64,000 nt of DNA from Steromphala cineraria. Taxonomy: Eukaryota > Mollusca > Gastropoda > Trochida > Trochidae. Below, in pieces: positions 1 to 13,266 of this stretch. The notes under the pieces were generated by a model. The model was not told the origin of the DNA. It did no database searches and saw only the letters and a program-made list of their open reading frames with translations. Position 1 is the stretch's first letter; each line of letters begins with the position of its first letter. The translations under genes and the position numbers were made by a program. The stretch covers positions 40,373,468 to 40,437,467 of the forward strand of contig OU744735.1 of NCBI GenBank assembly GCA_916613615.1. Direction: 5' to 3'.

Positions 1-328
1 CGTTTTTGATAATTTTATATTTTAATTTTTACACTGATAATTGCAAGTTTATGCCTAATGTATTATTTTGACAGTGTCAAAAATCTCATTACACAAGCCA
101 GTCATCTATAGTCAGAGGATTCACATAAAATCCATTGGCGGCCATTTTGTGTGAACAGCTTTAATTCATTTTGTGTAAGAAAAAAGAATCGCATTGGTAA
201 ACCTTACGTTATATAATTGAATTATAACTGCTCCATTTAGTAAAATAGATTGTCTTTTAATTGGAACAATTTATTTAATTTTCCTGACATCACCTTATAT
301 TCCCCCTAAAAACGTGCTACTGCCCCTT
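1..328. mobile_element. MITE family A, copy 1 (left end cut by window edge)
   Basis: The window opens inside the left inverted terminus (CGTTTTTGATAATTTTAT) and the copy closes with AACGTGCTACTGCCCCTT followed by TA. Interior blocks (CAGTCATCTATAGTCAGAG, GCCATTTTGTGTGAACA) recur in the copies near 2.0, 6.4 and 26.1 kb. The family is about 325 bp, non-coding, with termini AAGGGGCAGTAGCACGTTTT and flanking TA, which suggests mobilisation by a Tc1/mariner-type transposase (inference). No protein is encoded. Confidence 0.8.
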
Positions 329-1544
329 TAAATAATCCAATTTCTTTCTATCCATAATCCTTATCCTTATTGATACAGTAGGTCTTCCGAGCCATCTCTT
401 CATTCCATTCATGTTGATTTAACCATAAAGAGTCCCTAAGGGAATAGGGATAATAATAATAATATATAAAGATAAAGTAGACGCAGGTCACATTATGAGT
501 GAAGAATGAACAAACGTTTGGTGCCTAACCTCGATATATAATGTAACTCGAAGTCATAAGAAAATGCACTGACCATAAACATGGGAGCTCACTTGGGACA
601 CCAAACATATTTTCATCACAACATGAATAAGAAACTCCGGGAATTGAACAAAAAAATATTAATTGTATTTATTGCTTGAATGATTGTAGTGGTAAACGTT
701 CATATGACCCTATGTTATTGACCACAGATGACGTCGCTATACTACGTATCGCATCATATCATAAATCACACAAGACTGTATAACCCTGTGGAGTCCTACA
801 CATTCATAACGTTATAGCATAACCAACCAATCATTTAACCTTTACTTCAGTACTTGGAAGGCCTCGTCTAGCTCGTGACACTATACCTAAAATGTACATA
901 AAGAGTTCTATTTTGTCAATCCATCTGTTAATACATTTTTTCCTAGTGAATTGTCTAAATGAACATGTAATTGAAAATGTTGCAGATTATTTTCACCAAG
1001 CAATGTAAATTACTTAACATTAAGCTATGATGAATAACCTTCAGTATAAATGTGAGTTGTTCTAAGAATGTTAAGTTGCTTCAGGATGAGTTCAAGGAAA
1101 CTTGTAATATGTATGGGTCTTTTGGGATGAGACTCATTGTAACTTATATATATATAATGCAATAAGGTTGAATTTATCAAGAATGACGTGTACCATGAGC
1201 TTTTACCAATATTTAATGTGAATTATTTCAGTACCTGATGAATGTTAAAGACAAATCTTTCATAATCATTTTGATCTCCACAAGCTTCTTTTACAGGGAG
1301 CCCTGCTTGTCTGTTATTGTCAAAATCAATCAGCTTGCCTATCTTTTGAGTTTAATAAATCTGTCAATTTTGACTCAAACGAAATATGATAATTGATATC
1401 GCAGGGATCTTATTTCCTTCCTGAAGATGTTTTGAGGTTTTATAAATAAATGATTTAAAATGACATGACTTCAAAAACGACAGGTAATTTCATTTTTCTC
1501 CTCATTACCAAAACATCAAGCAATATATTAATCCCTTAAGATTG
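329..1544. other. AT-rich stretch, no gene seen
   Basis: There is no open frame of note and no recognisable motif. A short ATA-rich microsatellite lies near 448-466 and a TA run near 1146-1157. I see nothing else to support a feature. Confidence 0.6.
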
Positions 1545-1683
1545 AGATCGGCTTAGGATCAAGAGCTTGGGTTCGATTTTATTCCCTCCGGGTTACTACA
1601 GTGGGGAACTGTTCTACACAGTTAGGTTTGGGTGCAATGCCATACTGAATACAACCAAGGTTGACTAGTTCCAAAAGAAGCGT
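1545..1683 (+). repeat. possible tRNA-related SINE scrap
   Basis: GGGTTCGATTTTATTCC near 1569 resembles an RNA polymerase III B box, and the following stretch (TACAGTGGGGAACTG) has the look of a SINE body. No convincing A box or tail is present. The downstream part (GCCGGCTTTCTCCCTGC) is the sequence into which MITE-A inserted and which was then tandemly duplicated. The identity is tentative. Confidence 0.25.
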
Positions 1684-2157
1684 GCATTACCACAAATATT
1701 GTTGCCGGCTTTCTCCCTGCAAAAAAACCTAGTACCTTAAAGGGGCAGTAGCACGTTTTTAATTTTTTTTAAATTTCTAAATTTAACTGATAATTGTACA
1801 TTAATGCTAAAAGTATCACGAAAATCTCAAAATACAAACAAATCATCCATAGTCAGAGATAAATTATAAAGATTCACAATAAGTCCATTGTAAGAAGAAG
1901 CTTGCATGTTTTAGCGCAAAGCATTGCCACAAAAAGTGTTGCGGGCTTTCTCCCTGCAAAAAGTCTAGTACCTTAAAGGGGCAGTAGCACGTTTTTAAAA
2001 AAACATTAAAATTTCTAAATTTAACTGATAATTGTACATTAATGCTATATGTATCACAAAAATCTCAAAACACAAACAAATCATCCATACTCAGAGAACA
2101 AATTATAAAGATTCACATAAGTCCATTGTCTGTCACACCTTTATCTCATTTTGAGGA
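1684..2157. repeat. 237 bp tandem duplication holding half a MITE-A
   Basis: Two units begin at about 1684 and 1921. Each contains the flank CGGGCTTTCTCCCTGC (first unit CCGGCTTTCTCCCTGC), then TAGTACCTTAAAGGGGCAGTAGCACG and the left half of a MITE-A to AAGTCCATTG. Only the second unit runs on to the MITE right end. The duplication therefore followed the MITE insertion and its breakpoint fell inside the element. Confidence 0.75.
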
Positions 2158-2298
2158 ATCACATGTCTGAACTTTACATTATATATTTGATGTATTACTT
2201 CTTCATTTATTTTAAATACATTGTCTTGCCATTGGAACAATCTATTTTATTTTCCTGGCATCACCTTATATTCCCTCTAGAACGTGCTACTGCCCCTT
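1976..2298 (+). mobile_element. MITE family A, copy 2 (complete)
   Basis: It is flanked by TA on both sides. The left end reads AAGGGGCAGTAGCACGTTTT and the right end is its inverted complement, AACGTGCTACTGCCCCTT. At 323 bp it is non-coding and is the best-preserved member in the window, so it serves as the family reference. A half copy (1740-1890) precedes it as part of the tandem duplication. Confidence 0.85.
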
Positions 2299-5200
2299 TA
2301 CGATTCTGAACAGATTGCTTTGCAGCATTATGTTTACGGGTCTTAGTTTATTAATCATATAATTATTGACTTCAAAACTAATATTTTTGGATCAAGTCAA
2401 AGATTGAAATGAGCGATAGCCATTATAAGCTGATAGTGTATTAGCAAATATATATCACAGAGTTGAACTTGACTTAAATGTGATGTTTGTTACAGTTTCT
2501 TTTGACATTCTAAACTGTTCACTTTGTGACGCTATGATTAGGTTCAAATATAGGTTGGAATGTGAAAATAAGTAATCTTGTTGTCAGTGAAATTAATAAT
2601 TTGTTAGATTAAGAGAAGACAATTGCAAACATTAGTTTCGGAAGTGCTTATGAAATATAATTATGCATCAAATTACTAGACATAGAAAGATAATTTCTTC
2701 TGACATTTTCAGCTAATAACCCAGCTCGACTGATACCCCCATTTAGTTCCAATTTCGATCAATGATAAGTGTGACATTGAGTGAAAAATCTTAGCAATTT
2801 TGTCACCACTATTGATTAAAAAATGGTTTTGTATAGTAAAAGACGCTTAAATTCACACGACAATCACGCAATTGTTTCTAATAGTCAAAGACGTTACCTG
2901 TCTCTTTCCCTGTAATTTGAGCTTATAGATAAATTGAAAATATTGTGCATGTTTTTATATTATTACTGCAAGACATGTGAAACATACAAATTCATTCAAC
3001 AACTGTCAAGAAAGTACATCAAAAAGAGACATAGACAACGAAAGTAGATATTCTTGACAACATCGATCATTTAATAGTTGCCCTTCATTTGTTTTATGTT
3101 CAATAAAGTATAAAACTACAGTTAATACGTACATATTTATACTGAAAAAAGTGGCTGAAGTATCTCATTTCAAATTGTTTGGAATATTTTGAAAAATGTT
3201 ATGATTTTGTTTAAAATGGATTACAAAGTTTGAATGAACCTTGCTCGTTTTAGCATTACCAGGCCTCTTATGAAACTACTGACAGTATTTTGTTCACTTA
3301 TGTTAATATCTAAAACAGGATCCAAGAAATGAAAATTTAAAAACTCCTATCTTGAATGCTTGGCATGTTATAACTACTCTAATTAAATAGTTTTGATGTG
3401 AAATCATTACTTATTTAAAACTGTAGTTTTGGTTTGATATACAGAAAAATCATAGATTCCATATCTTAAAACCTCAGCATATGTTGACACTTGCAATAAG
3501 TCGAATTACAAAGTCGTTCAAACCACTGCAAATATAGGTTGCGATATTATGAACGCTATAATTAAAAGCAAACATTTAGATATTTAGTAAATCCATGAAA
3601 ACTTTGATGTAACGTGTCGTTTGTGCATCAGTGTACAACACTCAGGACAATCTCACAAAAGAACAAATTTGTTCACATGGCAGTTGCTATGGATGTCATG
3701 GGGTTCAACATGCGACTACAACGGATTACCAATGTGATTCTTTACTTAAAATTTCCTGACAAATTCTGTCAAGGGGGGAACAAGTTGATGCAATGATTTT
3801 ATCGATAATCCTTGTTTCCAAGAACATCACGAATGTCTGTAAAGTACTTAGAACTTGATTGAGAATACGTGGCTTTGATCTTTATTCAATTGATGTAGAA
3901 GAAAGTCTTAAGGTTTTATTGATAACTGGCGCTACAAATGACAACAAACATCGATTTCGATTTTCTAAAGCAACATGATGGTTGATTTTCCCTGTGAACT
4001 ATGGATCAATTGCATTGCGAAGAAAAGGAAAATTAAAATCGATATAACATCAGTCGTTAAATAACAAAGTAACTGGAATTACAATATATATGGGGTGTTG
4101 CTGATTTATTTAATTTGTTTTATTTCTTAAAATGTTTCCTCTTTGAGATCAAAGTTTTATATAAAACCCATGACTATGGGGAGTAGTTCTAATAGCGAGC
4201 TGCGGTTCGTATTGTTGTTCTTTTGCTGCGGTGAAGCATGCTGATGCTTTGTAGGCAATAAAGTCAAAATAGGGTACACAAATGTATGTATTCAGTTAGT
4301 GTTTAAATGATAAATGATAATATGATAATTTCCAATTCATGAGTAATTCTAAATTGCTATATTTTTCTCAGTTAGTGTATTTGTAAAGGTGCTAGCAGGC
4401 CAAGGTTCTTTGCGGTCACTTAATTTATGGGGTCGTATAATTGCGCTATAGCTCTTTCGCTGTAAGTTTATTTATTTAAAGGTAATGTATCTGCTATAAA
4501 ATATTACTGGTTGTTAGGGCAACATTTCCTGGTAATTTGTTTATAATTTCAAATTTGTAGGCATTTTTGACTTTCTAAAATATTTTGTTTCTTTTAAGGC
4601 GTGAACCAACAAAGTTGAAAAGCAATATCCTAATGAAGAATCAAGTAATCAACTAAATCTAATGATCAATTAACATCCTATAAACAACTTATCAATATTT
4701 CCCTATCAACAGATGAGGAAAGAATTTTTTTAAAATATAGATATAGAGATATAGAACTGACTATTATCTATTTTGGACATGAATATGAATATGGAAATTT
4801 CACATGTATGAACATTTGAATTAGGATTAGATTGAGGATCTATATGGGCCCATTATAAAAGATGAAAGGTTGTGTACAAAAAACTATTCCTTTTTGTGCC
4901 ACATGGGATCATCTTAATGATTTCATCAGTATCGATTATATGAAATTATATAGATAATAATTTTACAACAAAATGACTGAGTTACCAACTTTTTACAAAG
5001 TGCTTAGGACATTTATTATTTTACAAGTCAACAAAGGCTGGCTGATTTTCAATGAAAAATAACAAGAAAAACTGTAAAAACAATGCAACAAAACAATACT
5101 GTGTAATAAAGATTGGTTGTAAAGTTTATATTTTGATTTAGAGGTCAACGCAAAATATTCTGATTTGTTTGTTACTCACAAGTGGCAAAATCATAATTGA

Positions 5201-6231
5201 TAAGAGTTAATTAGATAACAGCTCAAAGTAAGAACGATAACTCAAAAATACTTTCAATGTTAACCATTAAAGATGAAATACAGCATTTAACAGTATATAT
5301 AATGTACATGTATATTACTTTTCAGGACTAGCAGCATGAAAATCGTTGATAATTAACTTGTCTACCTTGGTCGCTATCCGATTTTTCTGTGCTGTACCAC
5401 ATTTTATTTCAATGTAGAATGGTATCCAAGTTAAAATTATAACAGCATATTAATACCTTTAAATGTGGCAGTAAACCTAAGCCCCCCTCACCTCACAGCA
5501 TTTTGATGATTATTAAACATTTAAGATATTGGGAACGTTTTCAAATAATCATTTCAATTAATCTTTCTAAACTGCTCTTAACTTCCCTTATGTATATTCA
5601 AGACGTTGTGAGTTACTTTGTAGGAAACAAGTTTGCATGCATTCCACAAAACATCCATAGTTTACAATAAAATCACAGATTTTCTCCCAGACAACATGCT
5701 TTTGAATAGTGGGGGCTCTTTGATGTTATAATGAAAGACTCGACTTGATGGCCGTTTTGAATCTTATTTCATATTAATGTGCTTACATTCCTCTAGATTG
5801 TAATTGGAAATTGATAAATAACACCGTTGCATTCCATAACAATAGACATTTGAACGATTGTATGTTTGAGGAGATAAGACGGTTGCATGATTCAAATCTT
5901 TAATGAAAGAAAATGAGACAGAAATAGAAGTAACTGTCGCATACAACTGAATCTAGAGATTTGTAGAAATTAATAATACGATATACTCTGTGCCTACAGA
6001 ATAGTTAATTCGTCTTCGTCTACGGTTTTTATTTTCTTCAAATTATTTCACATTTGTACCATAATGTTTTCCATTTGTTCAGGATGATTTCTCAAGTATC
6101 ATATGTTCAAAAATTATTCTTATTCCTTTGTATGGACCAATTTACAATGAAGATGCAAATGCCTTTGATATTCAGTTGGGGACTAATTACAATATTTTGA
6201 ACTAATTTCATTTGAAAATATCACGTTTTGA
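2299..6231. other. AT-rich stretch, no gene seen
   Basis: I see no coding signal. The open frames are 60 codons or so, unsupported by composition, splice context or recognisable motif. There are no tandem arrays or terminal inverted repeats that I can pick out by eye. Confidence 0.6.
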
Positions 6232-6566
6232 AGCCTTTCACGTTTTTAGAGGAAATATATGGTTTTGTAAGGAAAATGAAAATGAATGCAATTGAAAGAC
6301 AATGTACTTAAACTAAATGGTGCAACAATAAATCGAATATATCATGTAAAGTTCAACAATGCGATTCCTTTTTCTTACACATATTAATTAAAGGTGTTCA
6401 CACAAAAATGGCTTTTATGTGAATCTTTGTAGTTTGTTCTCTGACAATGGATGATTGGTTTGTGTAATAAGATTTTTGACACTATCAAAATGATACGTAA
6501 AGCATTTACGTACAATTATCAGTGAAAAAAATACGTTTTTTCCAAAAAAACATGCTATAGCCACTT
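6232..6566 (-). mobile_element. MITE family A, copy 3 (decayed, reverse orientation)
   Basis: This is the reverse complement of the family: CACACAAAAATGGC, then GTTCTCTGACAATGGATGATTGG, then a degraded terminus ATGCTATAGCCACTT followed by TA. The left end near 6232 retains only TTTCACGTTTTTAGAGG. Its many substitutions relative to copy 2 make it one of the oldest copies here. Confidence 0.7.
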
Positions 6567-8779
6567 TAATGCCAGAAGTTTGAAACAATAACTCCTGACG
6601 TTTCCTTTTGTTACAATAATGGTCAAGTGGTCTACTGCTTTCAAGGTTTCATCTGATCTAGTACAATCATTAGCTGTAAGTATAGTATTTGGTGCATCTC
6701 TTGTTATTATATCAGAAGCAACTAAAATTATGCCACAAGAGACTTCCACGGATATATATTTCGTCTTCAGCTAAATCACCTTCAATAGTACTGTTTACGA
6801 ATCGTGTACACATATCCTTCAGGTTATTTCAACAAAAGATAAAATCTAACACTTCTCAAAATCATGTTTTGTGCTCCAAAGAAGCAGCATATCTGCGCAT
6901 TTTACGCAATAATTCCTTTAAAAACTTGATGTCCAGAAACGCAGATATTTGCATGAAACCACAATAGCACCTAAATTACTTTTGCTGTGGAGCAGATTGA
7001 ATTGTCACTCTACTGGGAGTGAGAGCCAATCCCTCTCTGTTAATAAAAATAAACCCTACCACAGGGTTTGTTGTTTAAAAGCGAAGCCTCTTCTATAACT
7101 TTAGTTAGTTCAGTTTGATTCATTATAGATGATATTTCTTCTACATGATAATACAAGCTTAACAAGTGTAAACAACAAACGTCCATAAATCACAGTAGAC
7201 AGTTCAAGAATTGTTATATATTGATGCTAAGCAGACATGAGGGAATATAAAATAAATCTTACATATACATACGGAAAAAAGTTAAGCACCCCCACGTTTT
7301 TTCAGCAACAAAAGTTGCCTGATCAAAAAGAAGGCGATGTGGTTGTAGAAATAATCGTTTGGTATGATAGAACCATAATTTAGTAGTTAATTGAAGAAAG
7401 TTTCATCCAGATAACGTGGATATATGCATTCATAAAATTGTTGTAGTTTTATGTAAAAAAACAAGTTACATTATTCTGAGAAAGGAAAGTTGTTTTTGGT
7501 AGTTGTGATGTGGGTAATTCAATTCTTTCGAGTCCATGGGTCAAACTTTAGTATCAAAATTTTAGTCAAAAGTCACTATTTAGACCTCTAATAACCTTCA
7601 AAGTCGCAAAATCTAAAAAAAAAAAATTCAAGGAAAATGGTGTAATAACAAAAGATGGTCAGTGTCAACTGTAATGACCCCTAGAAATCAATGAGATTAA
7701 CAGATTGAACTCAAAAGAATCCAAGATTATTCCAAAATCGTATGATTCCAGCCATTTCGTCAATTATTGACAATAACTGTTGGAAAAAGGGATGCCATTT
7801 CAACGACCAGTTACTGCCTTAATTTGTAAGATAAGAGATGCAACTGTGAAACTACTGCTACGATTTATATATTCAGATTGATAAGACATTGATTTGTCAT
7901 TACTGCTTGGTAGATAACTCCCTTTGTGCAACACTTACTGACTCTTGGGGAGCTTTGTACTAAACAACTATCGCATTTATTCAATCATTACACAATATTC
8001 AAACCAGTATAAATCTCATTGTTCAAATCTGCAAATGACATGTCTCAGTTGAAAGGAGTATACTATTTTGACATGACTGTTATTGTCATAAAAAGACACA
8101 CTGTCAGGACTGAATTAACGTGTTATTAACACTAAGATACACAATGCAACATTGCAAAGGGAAAAGGTTAAGATGGATCATTGTGTTTTAAACACACCAT
8201 GCATTAATGATTATAATACATTTTCATTCATGTTTCTGATGATTGTAAACATTTTTGACTTGTTTTTCTTGTTTTATAAACGACTAAGCAAATGCATAAA
8301 GGTGTCATTATGAACATGAATTATTTGAAGATAAAACATTGTAATAACTAATCAGCTTTTAAAATACTGACATCTTCAAATATGAAGATTTTTTCTTCCT
8401 TATTCTTAGGTAAGAACTAAAAAACATCGCACAATATTTTTCCTCCAACATGTATCAATGTAGTCGTCATTGAGAATCATAACATTGTCAATGACGTGAC
8501 AGCACAATACTAAATGTACAAACCTGTGATCTACCTGTTTCATGTTACAGATATCAAAGATTATCCTTAAACAGAGTAATTACAAACATCATCCTACTTT
8601 GTGTGTGTTCATAAATGGTTTTTATGTCATTGGGAATAAGTTTTCTCCTTCCGCATTATCAACATATAATTACTGTACAATATTTCATAGTATATGCCGT
8701 CGAAAAAAACTGGAGTTGAGAATAGCATCTTTTTTGCATTGTGCAAACATTCCTTTAGGGTTTTTTCAATGTAAAGTCT
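6567..8779. other. AT-rich stretch, with one Tc1-like terminus
   Basis: There is no gene. Around 7262-7300 the stretch ACATACGGAAAAAAGTTAAGCACC resembles terminal inverted repeats of Tc1-like transposons and resembles the end of the Tc1 copy near 44740-44765 (GTTAAGC next to a run of A and ACACACC). I could not find a matching second end, so this is at most a solo terminus. Confidence 0.35.
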
Positions 8780-10727
8780 TTTTATTGCCAATTGATATTC
8801 GCTCTCTTTTGTTGCTCCCCTTTATTTGAATGGCAAGTTTTTAAAACAACAACCACACCAAAAAAAGTGAAATAAAATCAAGTGAACAATTTCTGTCTTT
8901 AAATGATCTATTTTTGGTCCGAAGTTGTTAATGCTACATGTACATCTATAAATATACTGTTTGACTAATATATTTTAAAATTTTCTATTACCATTCGAAA
9001 TTAGCTTCCTATGGTTGCTTCCCTTTATTTGAATGGCAAGTGTTTAAAACAACAACCATTTCCGAAAAAACACTGATGTTTTTAATTATTCAATTCCAGC
9101 TAAAAGAACTATTCGAAAAAAAGATGCAACATTAAAAGACCTATGAGACTATGGGAGAAGCCTTGTCATTTGATAAAGAAATTCAAATGTATTGTGATGA
9201 AAGTTTTTTCCGCCAGGGGAAACTGCCGGAACCCACGGATTTCGGCGAAATAGAACAGAGGCTAAATCAACATGACTTGATCTGCCTCTGTGGGGAGAGT
9301 GGACCAATATCCGTTCAACAGAATCATTCATTTGGTCAGTAAAAATCATTATCATTACTTGTCTGGTATCGACTTTCAATGATTTGTTTTGGAAGGAATT
9401 GTCTGGACCGCAAGTATTATGATTGTTACACCATGATACCAGTCACCTTTGTTTCGGTAACAAAACAGATACAGACATGAACATGGCAGGAATCATATGA
9501 ATAGACTGATGACGGGAAATCAGATTATCTTATGATCAAAAGAGTCTTAACGGATTGCCGATTCCTGTAGAGAGTATTTTTCTCAATTACAATCTACAAT
9601 TTTTGAAAATCGCTCTTTAAAACTGACGTTCCCTTGTTCAAAAAATGCCCGTGTGTAAGTCATTTTTAAAATTTTAGAATTATCTTCCTTGGTCACACTC
9701 AATTGATATCCGATCTTCATGTTTTCTATTCTCTTTAAGTAATACATCATGGTTTGACACCTAATCAACAGAACATAGGCAAAAATATTATTTAGAAATC
9801 TATTTTGTCATATTTTCTTTAACTTTTATGTTTGTATAGCATTCATGGGTATGTGTCACAAGATATGCAGGAAAATTGTCGATATCTCCTAGATATTGCT
9901 ATTACAGTCGGCTTAAACAATGCCCTATCCCTGCCAAAATAGATAACAGTGCAATGCTTCTACATTATCAAGTAATGACATCATAATGCAATGATATCAT
10001 AAACAGGATGATATCACCGCTTTTGGAGTACTAACGGTAATGCAGTGTTCGGGAAAGTGTTTTGCATCGGAATCATAATCAAGATGACTTTGGGTATCAA
10101 GTATATGAACATATGTTGGTTAAAGTAAAATATCCTCAGATATTTATAATGTTGATCAACTCATGCTGATATGTTTCATACAGAAGACACGTGATAAAAT
10201 TCACGTTCATTTAAATGTATAAACACGCTTTTGTAACATGTGGTTATGTAATGAACCTGATCTTTTGTGTTCAAGCAATTCCAGCAATGTTTTCATTTTC
10301 ACTTATCTTTTTCCAAACTGATAAATTATTCATGGAATTTCATTATTTCTTTCATTTTAAAACACATATTTTGCAAACTTGTTTACCTTTTGCTTCAAGA
10401 GGAAAGTCAAAGAAAAACACAGCAATACATGAACAAAATCTCTTTTACATCTTGTTTGTTAAACCAAAAAAACCCCATATGCGGTATTTTCAAACTGACA
10501 TTTGCTAATCATTATAAACAAAGTCATTCTGACTTACATGCATAACACTAGAGTACTATTTCGAAACAAGAGCCAAATTGACATCTTTATACAAGGCTTT
10601 GATGCTCAAAGTAACAAAAAAAGACAAAATCCCCAAATAGCAATGTCATTTTGCAAGAAAATTACTTCATGAGGTGAAAAGCTAAAATATCATTTAAAGT
10701 AAATATGGTATTTAATAACAATAGAGC
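8780..10727 (+). repeat. Segmental duplication D1, copy 1
   Basis: This stretch is repeated at 11402-13266 with the same order and orientation. Landmarks are GACCAATATCCGTTCAACAG (9303 and 11873), ACATCATAATGCAATGAT (about 9968 and 12550) and TTCATTTAAATGTATAAA (10207 and 12781). Copy 1 has an extra duplicate of the TTTATTTGAATGGCAAG block (near 8822 and 9025) and a truncated MITE-B at 9154-9302 where copy 2 holds unrelated sequence. No gene is supported. Confidence 0.85.
9154..9302 (-). mobile_element. MITE family B, truncated copy
   Basis: The stretch from GAGAAGCCTTGTCATTTG to GATCTGCCTCTGTGGGGAGAG matches one half of the full-length MITE-B at 59869-60216 in reverse orientation. The other half is missing. 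The frame across it is a by-product of the repeat and not a gene. Confidence 0.75.
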
Positions 10728-11401
10728 CATTGGCTCTGTAGCTCATCAGGCTTCATCATCAATTCTACCATGAATGTGATGAATACTAGATTCTGATTGG
10801 TTCTCCTGGAAAATCAAACGTGATCAATTTTGGATTGAACGTGCTCTGATTTTGAGGCCGCTTCACCGCGCATTGATACAGCCGACTGGCAATTTCAGAG
10901 CTGGTATTCTGCTGTTTACTGAGATAAAATATTTTAAAAAGGTATTTAACATGTTTCATTTCGTGTGTTTACGGAGGATGACCAAATCGTTTGAGGCAGA
11001 TAAAGTATTTTATTCAAAATAAGAAGTTTAAGTGGTCAATCAGAGCCACACGCAGCGGGGTTCCTTCGATTACGGCAATAATACAGTGACGTCATTTACG
11101 CTCGCGCTTATGACGTCATAATCCTTGACAACGTCATAGTGGTTTTCTGTTAGAATCATCTATTTGATTGATAGGGATGTTTCAGTCTAAATTGTAAACA
11201 ATTAATGGAATCACACGTTTTAAAAGGTACGATATTAAAAGCTGTGTTGAAGAAAGTGAGAAATATACTTGAAGGATACGCAATGATAGATTTTACCTTT
11301 GCTCACGGCTAAAGTTATTTCAAATAACAAGGAGTAAATCCCCCGGCACAGACGAGTTCATTTTTGTTGCCGGAAGTAAGAACATTTTACAAAGTGCAAT
11401 T
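10728..11401. other. Spacer between D1 copies, repeat-derived
   Basis: It begins with a block (AGAGCCATTGGCTCTGTAGC then TCATCAGGCTTCATCATC) that recurs inverted at about 47767-47812, so its first 50 bp are a dispersed repeat edge. Two TGACGTCA palindromes sit at 11087 and 11111 in slightly GC-richer sequence. No gene is visible. Confidence 0.55.
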
Positions 11402-13266
11402 CGCTTATTGCCAATTGTAATTTGCTTTCTTTTGTTTCTCCCCTTTATTTGAATGGCAAGTGTTTAAAACAACAACCATTGCCGAAAAAAAAGATTTTGT
11501 TGATTATTCAATTAAAGCTAAAAGAACCATTCATAAAAAAGATGCAACATAAAAAGACCTATGAAACTATGTTAGGTAGTAGTAACTGATTGTGAAACTA
11601 CTTGATTGTATTGTGGACTTACATTTGTCATCAAAATGTTCGAGTTTGGTTGACCATAAACGGCAAAAATACAAATTAATCAATTCTTAAATAAATGTTA
11701 AGTGATAAAGTTACCTGTTTGAATGTTAACGTAAGTGACGTCTTTTAAAAAAGAGATTCCGACCTAATGCGTCTGAATCAGGATGAGATCCCAATGAATG
11801 CCTATCTGGCTTTATCCTGTACACTTTCCACTTTCTGATAACATTAACATTGGCAATTCTTGACCACATATGACCAATATCCGTTCAACAGAATCATTCA
11901 TTTGGTCAGTAAAAATCAATATTATGACTTGTCTGGTATCGACTTTCAATGATTTGATTAGGAAGGAATTGTCTGGACCGCAAGTATTATGATTGTTACA
12001 CCATGATACCAGTCATCTCTGTTTCGGTAACAAAACAGATACAGACATGAACATGGCAGCAATCATATGAATAGACTGATGACGGGAAATCAGATTATCT
12101 TATGATCAACAGAGTCTTAACGGATTGCCGATTCCTGTAGAGAGTATTTTTCTCAATTACAATCTACAATTTTTTTAAATCGCTCCTTAAAACTGACGTT
12201 CCCTTGTTCCAAAAATTCCCCTGTGTAAGTCATTTTAAAAATTTTAGAATAATTTTCCTTGGTCATACTCAATTGATATCCCATCTTCATATTTTCTATT
12301 ATCTTTAAGTAATACATCGACCATTTCGTTTGATGCCTAATCAGCAGCATATAAGCAACGATATTATTTAGAAATCTATTTCTTCATATTTTCTTTAACA
12401 TTTTTGTTTTGTATAGCATTTAAAAGTATGCGCCATAAGAAATGCAGCTGGTGAAAGATTTATGATATCTCATAGATGATGTTATGACAGGTGATTTTGA
12501 ACAATGCCAAAATACAAAACAGTGCAATGCTTCTACATTATCAAGTAATGACATCATAATGCAATGATGTCATAAACATGATGATATCACCGCTTTTGGA
12601 GTACTAACGGTAATGCAGTGTTCGGGAAAGTGTTTTTGCGTCAGAATCATAATCAAAATGAATCTGGGTATCAAGTATATGAACATATGATGGTTAAAGT
12701 AAAATATCCTCAGCTATTTATAATGTTGATCAACTCATGCTGATATGTTTCATACAGAAGACACGTGATAAAATTCACGTTCATTTAAATGTATAAAAAC
12801 GCTTTTGTAACATGTGGTTATGTAATGAACCTGATCTTTTGTGTTCCAAAAATTCCAGCAATGTTTTCATTTTCAATTTTCAATTTCCAAATTGATAAAT
12901 TATTCATGGAATTTCATTATTTCTTTCATTTTACAACACAAATTTTGCAAAATTGGTCAGTGTTTGCTTCACAGGGAAAGTCAAAGAAAAACACAGCAAT
13001 ACATCTCTTTTACATCCATATGCGGTATTTTCAAACTAACATTTGCTTATCATTATAAACAAAAGCAATATGGCTTACATGCATAACACTAGAGTACTAT
13101 TTCAAAACAGGAGCCAAATTGACATGTTGATACAAGGCGTTGATGCTCAAAGTAACAAAAAAAGACAAAATCCCCAAATAGCAATGGAATTTTGCAAGAA
13201 AATTACTTCTTGAGGTGAAAAGCTGAAATATAATTTAAGGTAAATATGGTATTTAATAAAAATTAG
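11402..13266 (+). repeat. Segmental duplication D1, copy 2
   Basis: This is the second copy of the segment at 8780-10727. Landmarks 570 bp apart in one copy are equally spaced in the other once indels are allowed for. At 11575-11870 it carries sequence absent from copy 1. Short open frames on both strands (12153-12350 minus, 12789-13058 plus) have counterparts in copy 1 but no recognised homology. Confidence 0.85.

Noticed and set aside
11087..11118. cAMP-response promoter from two TGACGTCA sites
   Set aside because: There is no gene nearby, and the word recurs with repeats elsewhere in the window, so I treat it as repeat content and not as a promoter.
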